From positions 39,732,733 through 39,796,732 of the forward strand of contig NC_092351.1 of the NCBI RefSeq assembly GCF_963676685.1: 64,000 bases of DNA. Reading direction: 5' to 3'. Origin of the DNA: Mytilus edulis. Its lineage: Eukaryota > Mollusca > Bivalvia > Mytilida > Mytilidae. Positions 1-15,000 of the stretch are shown here, piece after piece; the first letter of the stretch is position 1, and each line of letters opens with the position of its first letter. Made by a program: the position numbers and the translations under genes. The notes beneath the pieces are model-generated. The model made no database searches. It was not told where the DNA came from and saw only the letters and a program-made list of their open reading frames with translations.

Positions 1-547
1 TTCTCTTCACTCTACATGTTCCTCGAACCAAAGAGAAGCCTGAAAATCCACCTCAATCCATATTTTTAACTGAACCCCTTAACTCCTCTTATGATGTTGG
101 TAAATTATTCTTCTTATATAGTCAATATAATGCCTGATGATTTGAATGTTCCTTAATAAAATAAAAAAATAACATTTTTGAAAATGTACGATATCCGAAA
201 GTTGTGTTTCGTGAAAACAGTGTCGGGAATTGTCAATGTAAGTCAAATAGATTTCAGTGGCCGAAAATGCATTTTATCAAGTATACCACTATGAAAGTTC
301 TATATCGTATCTCTATTCATAATTTGCTTAATCATATATCATATCATAATCAAGAAATAGTTTATTAATGAGAACCATGTTTTTCTCTATCGATTTATGA
401 GTTTCGAACAGTGGTATACTACTGTTGCCTTTATTTAACACAATTTGTTATAGTAAATCTCTTTCAAATGAATTGAATCTTTTCCGTATCCCCCCTCGGA
501 TCTAGATGTTATAATTCAAATCAAGCTCTTTTTTACTGCTCTTTCAG
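1..547. other. Intron of the OCA2-like gene, no exon assigned
   Basis: The stretch left of the first recognised exon is AT-rich and ends in a good acceptor (ctctttcag, ending at 547). An open frame runs over the first hundred bases, but its translation does not resemble the part of the P protein expected just before the first visible exon, so it is left unassigned. The upstream exons lie outside the window. Confidence 0.6.
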
Positions 548-4433
<3,886 letters not shown>

Positions 4434-4469
4434 GTGTTGACTATTCATTTTTATCAAATGAATGTTGAC

Positions 4470-4475
4470 AATAAA
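4470..4475 (+). terminator. Candidate poly(A) signal of the OCA2-like gene
   Basis: AATAAA lies 36 bases after the stop codon, which would give a very short 3' UTR. Other AATAAA copies at 4862 and 5492 are alternatives; the sequence does not decide between them. Confidence 0.4.
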
Positions 4476-6730
4476 GATGTTACATACCAATCTGACAGTT
4501 GAACACATGGTTGTTAAACCATAACTGTGGTAATATATGAGAATATTTGTACTTAGCATCACTCCTGTGTTATAGTGAATTTCTAGTAAAAGGTTTGCTT
4601 TTGCTGGAAAAATAGAAACAAGTTTTTATCGTTAATCATATGTTATTTTGAATTTGTCAAATATTGCCATTTCTTTATTGCAAACCAAGCAAAAGTTATT
4701 TATATCTCATTTGTAATGCTTATTCTCCCAATTTGTCATTCTATTACTTTGTTTGAAGTTTTACTTCGAATTATTTACAAGAATGAACACATGAGCGAAT
4801 ACGTAATTCAGTTTACTAAGTTTTACCAAAGTTTCACATGCATCATAGTGAGACACAATTAAATAAAACATTGTTTAACATCTTAATGAGGGTTGTTCTT
4901 TTCCTTGAGGAAAAAGTATGACTTACAAATGTATCATGTGATATGATTGATTGTGTCTTTATGTAGATATACATAAAACAGTAAAAATAATAACTAATTT
5001 ATTTTCGTATTACAATGAACTTGACAATGTTATATCAAATAGTGCTATTCTTGTTTTTGTTTTTGTAACTTTTTTGTTATCTTATGTTATTATTACTTTG
5101 AGATTAAAATGTGATTATTTCAAGGATCCATATGGCAACAAAGTTCATCAGTCTCAATATCATTAATTTATCGGTTGATATTTATGCTAATATTGACACG
5201 ATACTACTATAAATATTTAGAAATTTTGATTTTGATGTTTCGGAGTTAATATTTTTATTATTTTTATTATATATCAGTATCTTGCTACAGTAGTAACTAT
5301 TCACTTGTATACAAGAAATTAACACAAAAAACGTGATATTTAGAGTAAATTGAGAATTGACTTTTTGTTTGTTAAAATAATATGTATAATGTCTTTTATT
5401 CTATTCTTGATCAGATTCTGTGAATCTTTCAAAAACCGAACCGAGAATATACCATAGAAGTTGTTGCTTATGTTTCCATTTTACTGTTTTGAATAAAAGC
5501 ATCATGAGGTTTATACTTGGTGTTTCTTGATTTTGACACAATATTATTTAGTGGTACTCATACATCTGATAGTAAAGGATAATGTCTTTTCTAATTCCTA
5601 GGTAAAAATATGAGGCGGTAATTTGGCAGACATTATTTGTCCACAACCAATAAAAAAGGTTCTACTATTCTTTTTAATCCGACTATTTTACATCATTGGC
5701 TTTCACATTTTATGGTTTTAATGTTTCTGATCAAGGTTTACCGAGAAAAGAAGTTTTGGCCGCATCAACTCTATTACATGTTATTTTCATTTTAAGCACT
5801 GAGTCGATACAGTTGTTGGTGGTCTGTACAACTCCGGTGTATCATCGGCTCAGTGGTCATTGCTTTGCTTCTGACACGGTTAACAACATGCAATTATTGT
5901 GACAGTCATGGATAACTTTAAATTGTTATCAAAGGTACCACGATTATAATTTAATACACCAGACACGCGTTTCGTCTATATAAGACTCATCAGTGACGCT
6001 CAGATAAAAAAGTTATCAAGCCAAACAAGTATAAAGTTGAAGAGCATTGAGAACCCAAAATTCCAAAAAGTTGACCCAAATACGGCTAAGGTAATATATT
6101 CCTAGGATAAGAAAATCAATAGTTTTTCGAAAAAATCAAAGTTTTGTAACAGGAAATTTATACAAATGACCATATAATTAAAACTATAAGATTTCAAACT
6201 CCTTTACACAAAGTCGTTCTATTTGGCCTGTTCAACAATTTATTTGATTCCATTGTCACCGATAAGTCTTCTTTGGACGAAACGTACAAAATGTCAATCC
6301 TGATATATATCTAATATGACGAGTTTAATTGAGGGCTTGTCTATTCCTTTTGAGGTCCCTTTTTCGATTACATCGTTTAGATCACTTCAGTGTCCTAGTC
6401 ATTTGTTTAAATGATACATAAAATGATTGCATATTACTGTTTCATTTCATAAAATATAATGGCTGGTCGTATGCTACTGCAAAAAAAAAAAAAAATTCTG
6501 CATTTCATAAAATACCGAAGAATCAAATTTTGCTCTTAAATCTTTCTTTTGGTCATACAAAGATACTCTCCGAGTTATAATAACTATAAAACCAGGTTTA
6601 AATCAATATTTTCTACACAAATGCCTGCACCTATTGCTAATAAATAAATAACTTTACGGATAAAATTTTACTTGCAGTTTGGAATTGTATTTATTTTTTT
6701 CTACTTACAATATCAATACATCTGTTTTTT
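4476..6730. other. Intergenic, AT-rich, no gene recognised
   Basis: No exon-like reading frame with splice borders or family similarity was found on either strand. The stretch contains one dispersed repeat (5930-6080), listed separately, and a poly(A) run at about 6480. Confidence 0.6.
5930..6080 (-). repeat. Dispersed 'ACGCGTTTCGTCT' repeat
   Basis: The segment with 'accagacacgcgtttcgtctatataagac' and 'tcatcagtgacgct' recurs in reverse orientation at 53050-53415 ('tgatgagtctttt', 'ctggcgcaaatac', 'cctggtatctat') and as a short fragment at 2550-2600 ('acgcgcgtctggca'). Multiple copies in both orientations mark an interspersed, SINE-like repeat. No Pol III boxes were assigned. Confidence 0.55.
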
Positions 6731-7890
6731 GGCTCACCTGGCTTTTCTCATCACTTGGCGTCCGTCGTCGTTAACTTTTACAAAAATCTTCTCCTCTAAA
6801 ACTACTGAGCCAAAATTAACTAAACTTGGCCACAATCATCATTGGAGTATCTAGTTTAAAAATTGTGTCCCGGCCAACCAACCAAGATGGCTGCCATGGC
6901 TAAAAATAGAACATAGGGGTAAAATGTAGATTTTGGCTTATATCTCTGAAACCAAAGCATTTAGAGCAAAACTGACATTAGTAAAATTGTTTATTAGGTC
7001 AAGATCTATCTGCCCTGAAATTTTCAGATGAATCGAACAACCTGTTGTTGGGTTGCTGTCCCTGAATTGGTAATTTTAAGAAAATTTTGACGTTTTTGGT
7101 TATTATCTTGAATATTATTATAGATATAAATAAACTGTTAACAGCAATAATGTTCAGCAAAGTAAGATCTACAAATAGGTCAACATGACCAAAATGGTCA
7201 GTTGACCCCTTAAGGCGTTATTGCCCTTTATAGTCAATTTTTAACAATTTTCGTAAATTTTTGTAATCTTTTACCAAAATCTCCTCCTCTGAAACCACTA
7301 AGACAAATTTAACCAAACTTGTCCACAATCATCATTAGGGTATCAAGTTTTAAAAATGTGTCCGATGACCTCGCCCGCGAACCAAGATGGCCGACATGAC
7401 TAAAAATAGTACATAGGGTACAATACAGTTTTTTGCTCATATATCTGCAACCAAAGCATTTAGAGCAAATCTGACGCGGATAAAATTGTTCATTAGGTCA
7501 AGATCTATCTGCCCTGAAATTTTCAGACCAATCAGACAACCCGTTGTTGGGTTGCTGTCCCTGAATTGGTAATTTTAATAAAATCTTGAAGCTTTTGGTT
7601 ATTATCTTGAATATTTTTATAGATAGAGATAAACTGTAAACAGCAAAAATGTACAGCAAAGTAAGACCTACAAGTAAGTCAACATGACCAAAATGGTCAA
7701 TTGAACCCTTAAGGAGTTGTTGCCCTTTATATTCAATTTTTAACAATTTTTATAAATTTTGTAAAATTTGTAAAGTAAGATTTACAAGCACATCATCATC
7801 ACCAAAACACAATTTCGTCATGAAACCAGCTGTGTCCTTTAATATGCACATAGACCAAGGTCCGTGACACAGGCTCTTTAGAGCCTCTAG
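6731..7890 (+). mobile_element. Pearl-like non-autonomous element with two internal tandem units
   Basis: It starts at GGCTCACCTGGC, followed by a CGTCCGTCGTCG tract. Two diverged tandem units of about 495 bp follow (compare 6786-7250 with 7281-7740; both carry 'aaccaaagcatttagagcaaa' and 'cctgttgttgggttgctgtc'). It ends at the near-palindrome AGGCTCTTTAGAGCCT. The same element occurs in inverse orientation at 19884-21267. It has no coding capacity. The design matches bivalve pearl-type elements, proposed in the literature to be Helentron-associated; that classification is inference. Confidence 0.75.
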
Positions 7891-8190
7891 TTTGTGATTC
7901 TTATCAATTCACAACTTTGCAATCATACAAGAGGGTGAAAAATAAATGTTGTTTAACTTTTATTTTCAATTCATTAAAATTCTGTACAAATGGACATAGG
8001 CCATTGCAGAAGATCATGTATAAATCTTAATGTATGAAATCAAAAACATTGATAAACGTGTGGTATGAATGGTTTAAATTTATGTTAAAAAATAAGCAAC
8101 TTTGGATCAGCAACTAAAATATATCAGACTTACACTTGCGTACCGTGCATAGGCTGAATGACTAAAGACCAAGATACAAAAATTAAACAA

Positions 8191-9700
8191 TACTTTTAGA
8201 TATTTGGATGATATATTGGTTCTCAATAATGACGACTTCAGTATGTATACTAAAGAAATTTATCCTGTTGAACTTAGTTTAAATAAAGCTGATACTAACA
8301 ATGACCACTGCCCTTTCCTTGATCTTGATATCTATATTATTAACGGGAACCTAAATACAAAAATTTATGATAAAAGAGATGATTTTTTTCATTCCCTATC
8401 GTTAATTATCCATTTTTAGATGGTGACGTTCCCTTGTCACCATCTTATGGTGTATATATATTTTAACTTGTACGATTCGCTCGTGTATGTAATAGCATAT
8501 TAGATTTTAGCGAGAGAAATGTATGTAATACTGAAAAATTATTACACCAGGGTTTTCGATATTACAAACTAGGCAAAACATTTACTAAATTTTATCATTA
8601 GTATAATGAAATAATTTGTAAATATAACTCAACATGCAGACATCTTATACGTTCATGTTTTTCACATCCAATCTTTTATGGTAATATTTTTTACAAAGCA
8701 CAAAAATGTCAGTATTCACCTCAAAAGCTTACAAAATCTTTGAACAGACTTATTAAGAATGGATATAGTTACGATACTAATGTCAGGTCATTAAAAATTG
8801 CATATTTTGGCTTCAATATTGATTCACTTATAGGGTCTTTGCATCGGAACTAAACACATTTATTCCAAAAAAAAAAAAAAAAAAAACAACAGTTGTTGGC
8901 ATGTCACGGGTTATGTTCTTCCCATATATTTTATGATAGTATGATAGTAAACCCCTAACGGGAGGGATTGTGCCTGATATTCATATGATGAAGACATAGT
9001 CTTTCAATCAGTTTAATTGAGGTCTGGATCTGTCATGTCAGTTAACTGTGGTATGCATAAACTTACTTAAGTCGTCACTTCACTAAGGAATACTTAAATC
9101 GGAACCTTTCTCTAATTACCGTTTGATTTTTAACTATTTTTGAAAAGGTACCTTAGACTTAAGTGTTATCTTAGGTGTTTCCTTAGTATAAGGAGTTTTA
9201 TGCATACTACTTAAGTTTTGTAGGCGTGACTTAAAACAACTAAGATTTTACTTAGGAAACACTTAGTTTAAGATTTTTTATGCATACCACTTAGATAAAA
9301 AGGGCGGAGTTTCCTTAACTTACGTGTTTACTAAGGAAAATCTTAACTTAAGTAGCTTTATGCATACGGGCCCTGAATTCTATAGGGGGAGGGTTAAGAT
9401 CTCATAAACATGTTTAACCCAGCCGCAATTTTGCGCCTGTCCCAAGTCTGGAGTCTCTGGCCTTTGTAAGTCTTGTATGATTTTTAATTTTAATTTCTTG
9501 TGTATAATTCTGAGTTTAGTATGACGTCCATTCTCACTGAACTAGAATACATATTTTTAAGGGGCCAGCTGAAGGACGCCTCCAGGTGCGTGGGTTACTC
9601 GCTACATTGAAGACCCATTGGTGGCCTTCGGCTGTTGTCTGCTCTATGGTCGGTTGTTGTCACTTTGACACATTCCCCATTTCCTTTCCCAATCTTAATT
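8191..9700 (+). pseudogene. Degenerate retroelement: reverse transcriptase C-terminus and 3' region, copy B
   Basis: An open segment from about 8198 reads RYLDDIL, the catalytic YxDD box of a reverse transcriptase, followed by CPFLDLDIYIINGNLNTKIY and DKRDDF. After a frame break near 8400 the protein continues with SPSYGVYI, ITEKLLHQGFRY and HPIFYGN, ending SLIGSLHRN before a stop at about 8852. A homologous segment with the same end lies at 40770-41160. The 3' untranslated part (from about 8900) is interrupted by an inverted-repeat element at 9051-9367 and resumes to the shared tail 'cattccccatttcc' near 9680. In-frame stops and a frameshift show it is dead. The element class (Penelope-like or another target-primed retroelement) is unresolved. 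Confidence 0.7.
9051..9367. mobile_element. Inverted-repeat element with TATGCATA termini
   Basis: The left end GTATGCATAAACTTACTTAA and the right end, read on the other strand, GTATGCATAAAGCTACTTAA match at 18 of 20 positions. TATGCATA also occurs twice inside, and 'cttaag/acttag' words repeat in both orientations, so the element can fold on itself. It interrupts the retroelement remnant around it. No clear target duplication was seen. Confidence 0.65.
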
Positions 9701-10119
9701 AGCACAACTTAAATTCTTATGAAGACTAGAAGATCTAGACCACTATAACTCACAGTAGTATCTAATTCGTTTAAAGGCAAAATAGATATTGACACATCAC
9801 GTTTATACTGTATACACATCTCAAATATGAGACAATTAATTCTTGAAAGGTCTACTGTAATGAGAGAGCACTTTTATGGCCTTCAGTTATCCTTATTTAT
9901 TATATTACTGAAACACTGTCTTGATTTCTTTAATTACTGGGTAACTTAATATATCTTATAATTAGACAATTCATTTTTTTTTATATATTTTTGAATTTAC
10001 CTGATAAAGCTTATTGAACTTTCCTGTATATTGTTTTCCTCAATATGAAAAAAAAGAAAACTATCAACGTCTTATCAATTTAACAATGTAAGTGTTAACT
10101 CCAATTAAAATATTAACAG

Positions 10120-10870
10120 AGATGTCAGAAGCTTCTGTACAGGTTTGGTAAAAATCCAGAATAGTTTAAGAATCTTAAAAATGTTGTAAAAACTTTAACT
10201 GCAGACTGTATGTAATGTTAACTGGAAGAAAAACTTAATCCATTTATAAGTAAAATACAAGAAAATTGGAATTTTATTTTTACAAAATTTACTTCTGGAT
10301 ACTATCTTATGATCATAAACAAGCTTCTGTCCAGGTTTGGTACAAATCCAGGATAGTTTAAGAAAGTTATTAAAATTTTAAAAACTTTAACCAAAGAGTG
10401 AATGTTATGTTTCCTGGCAGATAAAAATAAGTCCATTTATAAGTAAAATATGGAAAAAATGGAATTTTCTTTTCACAAAATTTACTTCTGGATACTAACT
10501 TCTGATCATAAACAAGGTTCTGTCCAATTTTGGTACAATTCCAGGATAGTTTAAGAAAGTTATTAAAATTTTAAAAACTTAAACCACAGAGAGAATGTTA
10601 TGTTTCCTGACAGAAAAACTAAGTCCATTTATAAGTAAAATATGGAAAAAATGGAATTTTATTTTTACAAAATTAACTTCTGAATACTATCTTCTGAACA
10701 TAAACAAGCTTCTGTCCAAGTTTGGAAGAAATCCAGGATAGTTCAAGAAAGTTATTAAAACTTTTAAAACTTTATTCACAGAGTGAATATTTGAGGACGC
10801 AGAAGCCGACGGAATGTAGGATCACTCTGTCTCGCTTTTTCGACTAAAGTCAAAGGCTAGACAAAAAATA
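10120..10870 (+). repeat. Tandem array of a ~192-bp unit, end of a pearl-like element
   Basis: 'agcttctgtccaggtttggt' or a close variant recurs at about 10129, 10321, 10513 and 10708, a period of 192-195 bp over nearly four units. Each unit also has 'ccaggatagtttaagaaagt' and 'gtccatttataagtaaaata'. The array ends with 'gaggacgcagaagccgacgg' and an imperfect hairpin near 10835-10855, the same array-plus-GC-tract-plus-hairpin order seen in the other pearl-like elements here. Confidence 0.75.
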
Positions 10871-10879
10871 AAAAATGGG

Positions 10880-11050
10880 GTCCATTATCATTGAGCTAGT
10901 TCATATTTTTGTTAAGGGTACAGATGAAGCACGCCTTTTCTCGCTGTATAGGAGACCCATTGGTGGCCTTCGGCTAATTTTTGTTTTCTGCTCTTTGGTA
11001 GGGTTGTTGTCTCTTTGACACATTCCCCATTTCAATTCCCAATTTTATCT
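10880..11050 (+). mobile_element. Retroelement 3' tail, truncated copy C
   Basis: 'cagatgaagcacgcc', 'ggagacccattggtggcct', 'ctgctctttggtagggttgt' and 'tttgacacattccccatttc' match the other tails at 3655, 9563, 41657 and 54866. It is on the plus strand and 5'-truncated. Confidence 0.7.
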
Positions 11051-11466
11051 TAAACACAACGAACCTCCTGGCGAGTTTACAATCTAGTCTGCTATAAAAC
11101 AAACAACACAAGTATGTTTTACAGTAGCATTTAATTTATCAAATGACAAAATATATTATGACATATCACATTCATACTTTTATACAAATCTCCAATATCC
11201 AACATCAAATATGAGACATACAATTCCTTTGTCTCAACAGTTCTATTGTACTGAAAGAGTACTGTTGGGTTCTTTAGGTATACTTATTTTCTTATTTATT
11301 GAAAAACTATCTAATTCCCTTAATTACTGTGTAACTTCGAAAGTTGTGGTAGTTACCTGATAACACCCTATTAACTTCCCTATATATCAAATTACCCAAT
11401 ATGAAATGTGGAACTCTCTCAAGGTCTTGTGATTCAATTAGCCTTGATAACTCAGATTAATACAGA

Positions 11467-11472
11467 TTTATT
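11467..11472 (-). terminator. Candidate poly(A) signal of the WBP4-like gene
   Basis: TTTATT on the plus strand reads AATAAA on the minus strand, about 540 bases after the WBP4-like stop codon. It lies just past the MITE at 11587-11722, which would then be within the 3' UTR. Confidence 0.35.
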
Positions 11473-11586
11473 TATTATCATATCATTGTGTATTAAAATG
11501 TATGGTTTTGATTACACACTTTTAAAATCATCAACAAACACAGTGCCATAAGAAAATTCAAAAACAATGTTTACAATATATGTTAC

Positions 11587-11722
11587 CATTGGCGGATCCA
11601 AGGGGCCCTGCCCCCCCCCTTTTCGTGGGAAAAAATTGGTTGATTATATAGGGAATCACTAAAGCATGACTGGAGCAGGCAGTCAGTGGACCCCCTTATG
11701 AAAAGTTCTAAATCCGCCACTG
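11587..11722. mobile_element. 136-bp MITE with 5-bp target duplication GTTAC
   Basis: The element is bounded by CATTGGCGGATCCA on the left and TCCGCCACTG on the right, which are inverted copies. It is flanked by GTTAC at 11582-11586 and 11723-11727. A sister copy lies at 33740-33864 with a different 5-bp duplication. It lies in the probable 3' UTR of the WBP4-like gene. Confidence 0.8.
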
Positions 11723-12010
11723 GTTACATTTATGGTACCCAAATATAGCAATTAAAAATAACACCCCTAAAGAAGTAATTTTAGAAACCTGCAGACATTT
11801 TAACCTGTACAACATGTTTCACACCTCCCCAAGTGGCAATTTTAATTTGCCTTCTCTGCATCACAATGATAAGATGGTGCTATACTATTCAAGTTTTGTT
11901 TTGATATTTCAAATAATGATGCATATTTGACATAATTCCTTATATCAAGAATTTTTCCTGATAATGGGTAGCTTTGTCATATTAAATATCCTAATACAAT
12001 TCAAATACAA

Positions 12011-15000
12011 TCAATCATCATCTCTCTGTCTTACATTTCTTGCTCCAGAGGCCAATTTTCTTTTCTTAAATGTCACATTAGTGTCTTTACCAAGAGATGT
12101 CACAGTTTTCTCCTTAAATTTAGATCGTTTTTCCTGTGTTTTCTTTTCCTCCTGAGGTGGAGGAAGTTTTACCTCCTCTGGTGGAGGGAGTTGTATTTCC
12201 TCTGGTGGAGGTGGTAATGGTATGTGTTCTATTGGCAGAGGTTCTGACGGAGGTAGTGGAATAATCTCTGGTTCTGTGGGTAGTGGTGGGGGCGGGGCTT
12301 TTGATGGTATTGGAAGGGGAGGAGCTTCTGTTGGAAGTCCATAGAATTCTGACGCAGACTCTTCCTCTTCTTCCCTGGAAAATATAAATAGTTAAGTGCT
12401 AAAATGACTTTAAAATTACTACTGTGGATTCATTTTTTTTCGTGTGTATCAATTTTTGTGAATTACTCTTTGTTGCTTCTTAGTATCTTCGTACTTTTTT
12501 TTAGGAAATGGCTTACCTTAGCTAATACAATGTAAAAAGGCTATTTTGGGGCTCTTTATAGCTTGCTGTTCATTGTGAGCCTAGGCTCTGTGTTGAAGGT
12601 CATACTATGACATTATTGTTGTTAACTTTTTATACATTGTGACATGGATGGTGAGTTTTCACTCATACCACATCTTCTTATTTATGTATAGATCTTTGTA
12701 GTATTAAAACACAAATATTGTTTGTCCATCTTTTAGTTTAAAATCCAAATTATATTGTTGTAATTAAAATATTCCTACACTGTATGTATTTTATACACAT
12801 TGCTCTCCTCACAAACAGAAAATGGTTGAAGCTAACAAATTGTGCACTTACTGATGAGCAATTGATTGCCATCTACCATAAGCTGACTGGGGTACTCTAG
12901 GCATTGGTCCCACTGAAACTCCAGCCTCACTTTCATCTTCTTCTAGATTTTGCTGAAATTACATAACCTTTCAAAATATATTTTTCAATCATTTAAAAAA
13001 ATCAAAGTGCTTGAAAGCACTGAGCAGTAGAGATTGCTTCAATTTATCAGTGGGAAGTAAAGTTAAATATTGCTTTGGTTGTTGTTGATTTAATAGCTAT
13101 TCTACACAAAGGAAGATAACTCCAATTTTAAAGATGACGTTAACAATGACATAATTTATATTTTTAGAACGGATATAGACTCCTGCACTTTGCAAAAGTT
13201 TGTAATTTTCTTGACAAGAGAAACATCATTTTGTGCCTTGAATATCTGAGTGTATATTACATTGATAAATTTCTGGAAATGTTCATGGATAGTATGTATG
13301 GAATGTTATGGTTAATGCACTATATTTTGTGTATCAAAAAAGGCAGCGGTCAGCCTTGGAACATTTAGATATCAAGTCAGTCCTGTAAGGTATTGATTGC
13401 ATGAAATGCAATCTTTACCTAAAAATCAAAATTTCAAGAAAGGTCATTGTTGAAAATTGTACTAGATGTTGGTTCATGTAGTTCTTATTTGTTTTTTTCT
13501 GTAATTGGTTTGTAATAGTTAGGCCAATTGTAATGATGAGAGCTGTGCGGTGGCCTATAAGTGTTTACATCAACTGCATTTAATCTCTGGTGGATAGTTG
13601 TCTCATTGGCAATCATACCACATCTCCATATATAATTTTTTTCAAAAACTTACTGATTTCTTATCTAAACATTGCTACTTTAGTTTTATTTTATTAAATA
13701 TCCTGAAACATTTAAAATTAAGAGTGAAATTATCTACAAAATTTGAAGTTTTACAGTATAAGTTGAAATAATAAAAGTATGTTTAATTTCCTTCAAAAGT
13801 GGGGAAAACAAACCTCTTCAAAAGCTTTTTGTTTTTCTGCTTCTTCTTTTGCTTTTTGTTCCTGGGCTCTAACTTCTGCTAAACTGACAAATTCCTCTGG
13901 TGCTACCCAAATTGTTTCTAAATAATATTATAACAAATAATTTCGTTATTATTTCATAACCCCTCTATGCACAAACATTAAGTAAAAGATAAAAGTAACA
14001 TAACCTGTTATATACTGTAAACCAACTAGTTTTCTTGGATACTTTATTTCACATTTAGTCCTTTAAAGTCCGTTTCAGACCAATTAAATTTTGTGATTAT
14101 GAAATATTTGTGATGCAGATAAATAGCAAAGATCTTAGTTTCACGTTTATGTGCTGATTAATATTCCCATTAATTTTTCTTCTTGCAAAAGTCAGAAAGA
14201 AAAAAAATTACACTAAAAAATTAGATGGTTTACAGTAACTTTAGACTTAGACTTGTTTTTATCTGTGAAACCTAATAAAAAAACACTTTAACCCAAGAAA
14301 CAGCAAACTGAAGTTTTACTTTCATATATAACTAATGTTGCAAGAGAGAGAACTTATTTTTAGAAATAATAATATAAGCATATTGTAGCATACCTAACTA
14401 CAATACATGATAAATAAATGGGGAATGTGTCCATGGGACACAGATGATGCCCCCGCTTGCATATCATATGAATTTATACAGGAACATAACTGTAAGTGAC
14501 ACTACCAAAATCATTACTTGATTTGAGTTTTGTGGTCATTAACATTTTGTACACGTGCCATAACATTTGCATTGTTTGAGACAAACTTAAGTTGTAAAAC
14601 GAATATAAAAAATTCAGCATTTTGCCATTTATAAAGGGGCATAACTCTAATACAGTATATGTGATTTCAACACAATTCAAATTTAGTCTATGTTTTGTGG
14701 TAATGAGCATTGTGAATAAGTTTCATAAGATCTGGTTGAGGCAAAATTAAGTTAGAGAAAAAAAAATTGGGCGAGTACAGACAAAAAAGAGTAAAATTCA
14801 ATGCATTCTCTACTACGATGGAGGCATAAAAATGCTGATTGACATTTTGTTCCTGGTTTCCAAAATAAGTATCATTTCATTTTACCATTAGTTTCTACAT
14901 TCCAGTAGTAAGAGTAACCTTCTGGTGATTTAGCTTCAAACCATTTACATGTAGCTAGTTTGGTCATCAATTTCTCCTCTGCTTTTAAAACTGCTTCTCT

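Noticed and set aside
1..98. Open frame at the left edge as an upstream OCA2-like exon
   Set aside because: The expected preceding P-protein segment is hydrophobic and ends next to LGW; this frame is polar and does not match.
6731..7890. Tandem units as a CRISPR-like or satellite array
   Set aside because: Units are long and diverged with no regular spacers. The element recurs elsewhere as a bounded copy, so it is a mobile element.
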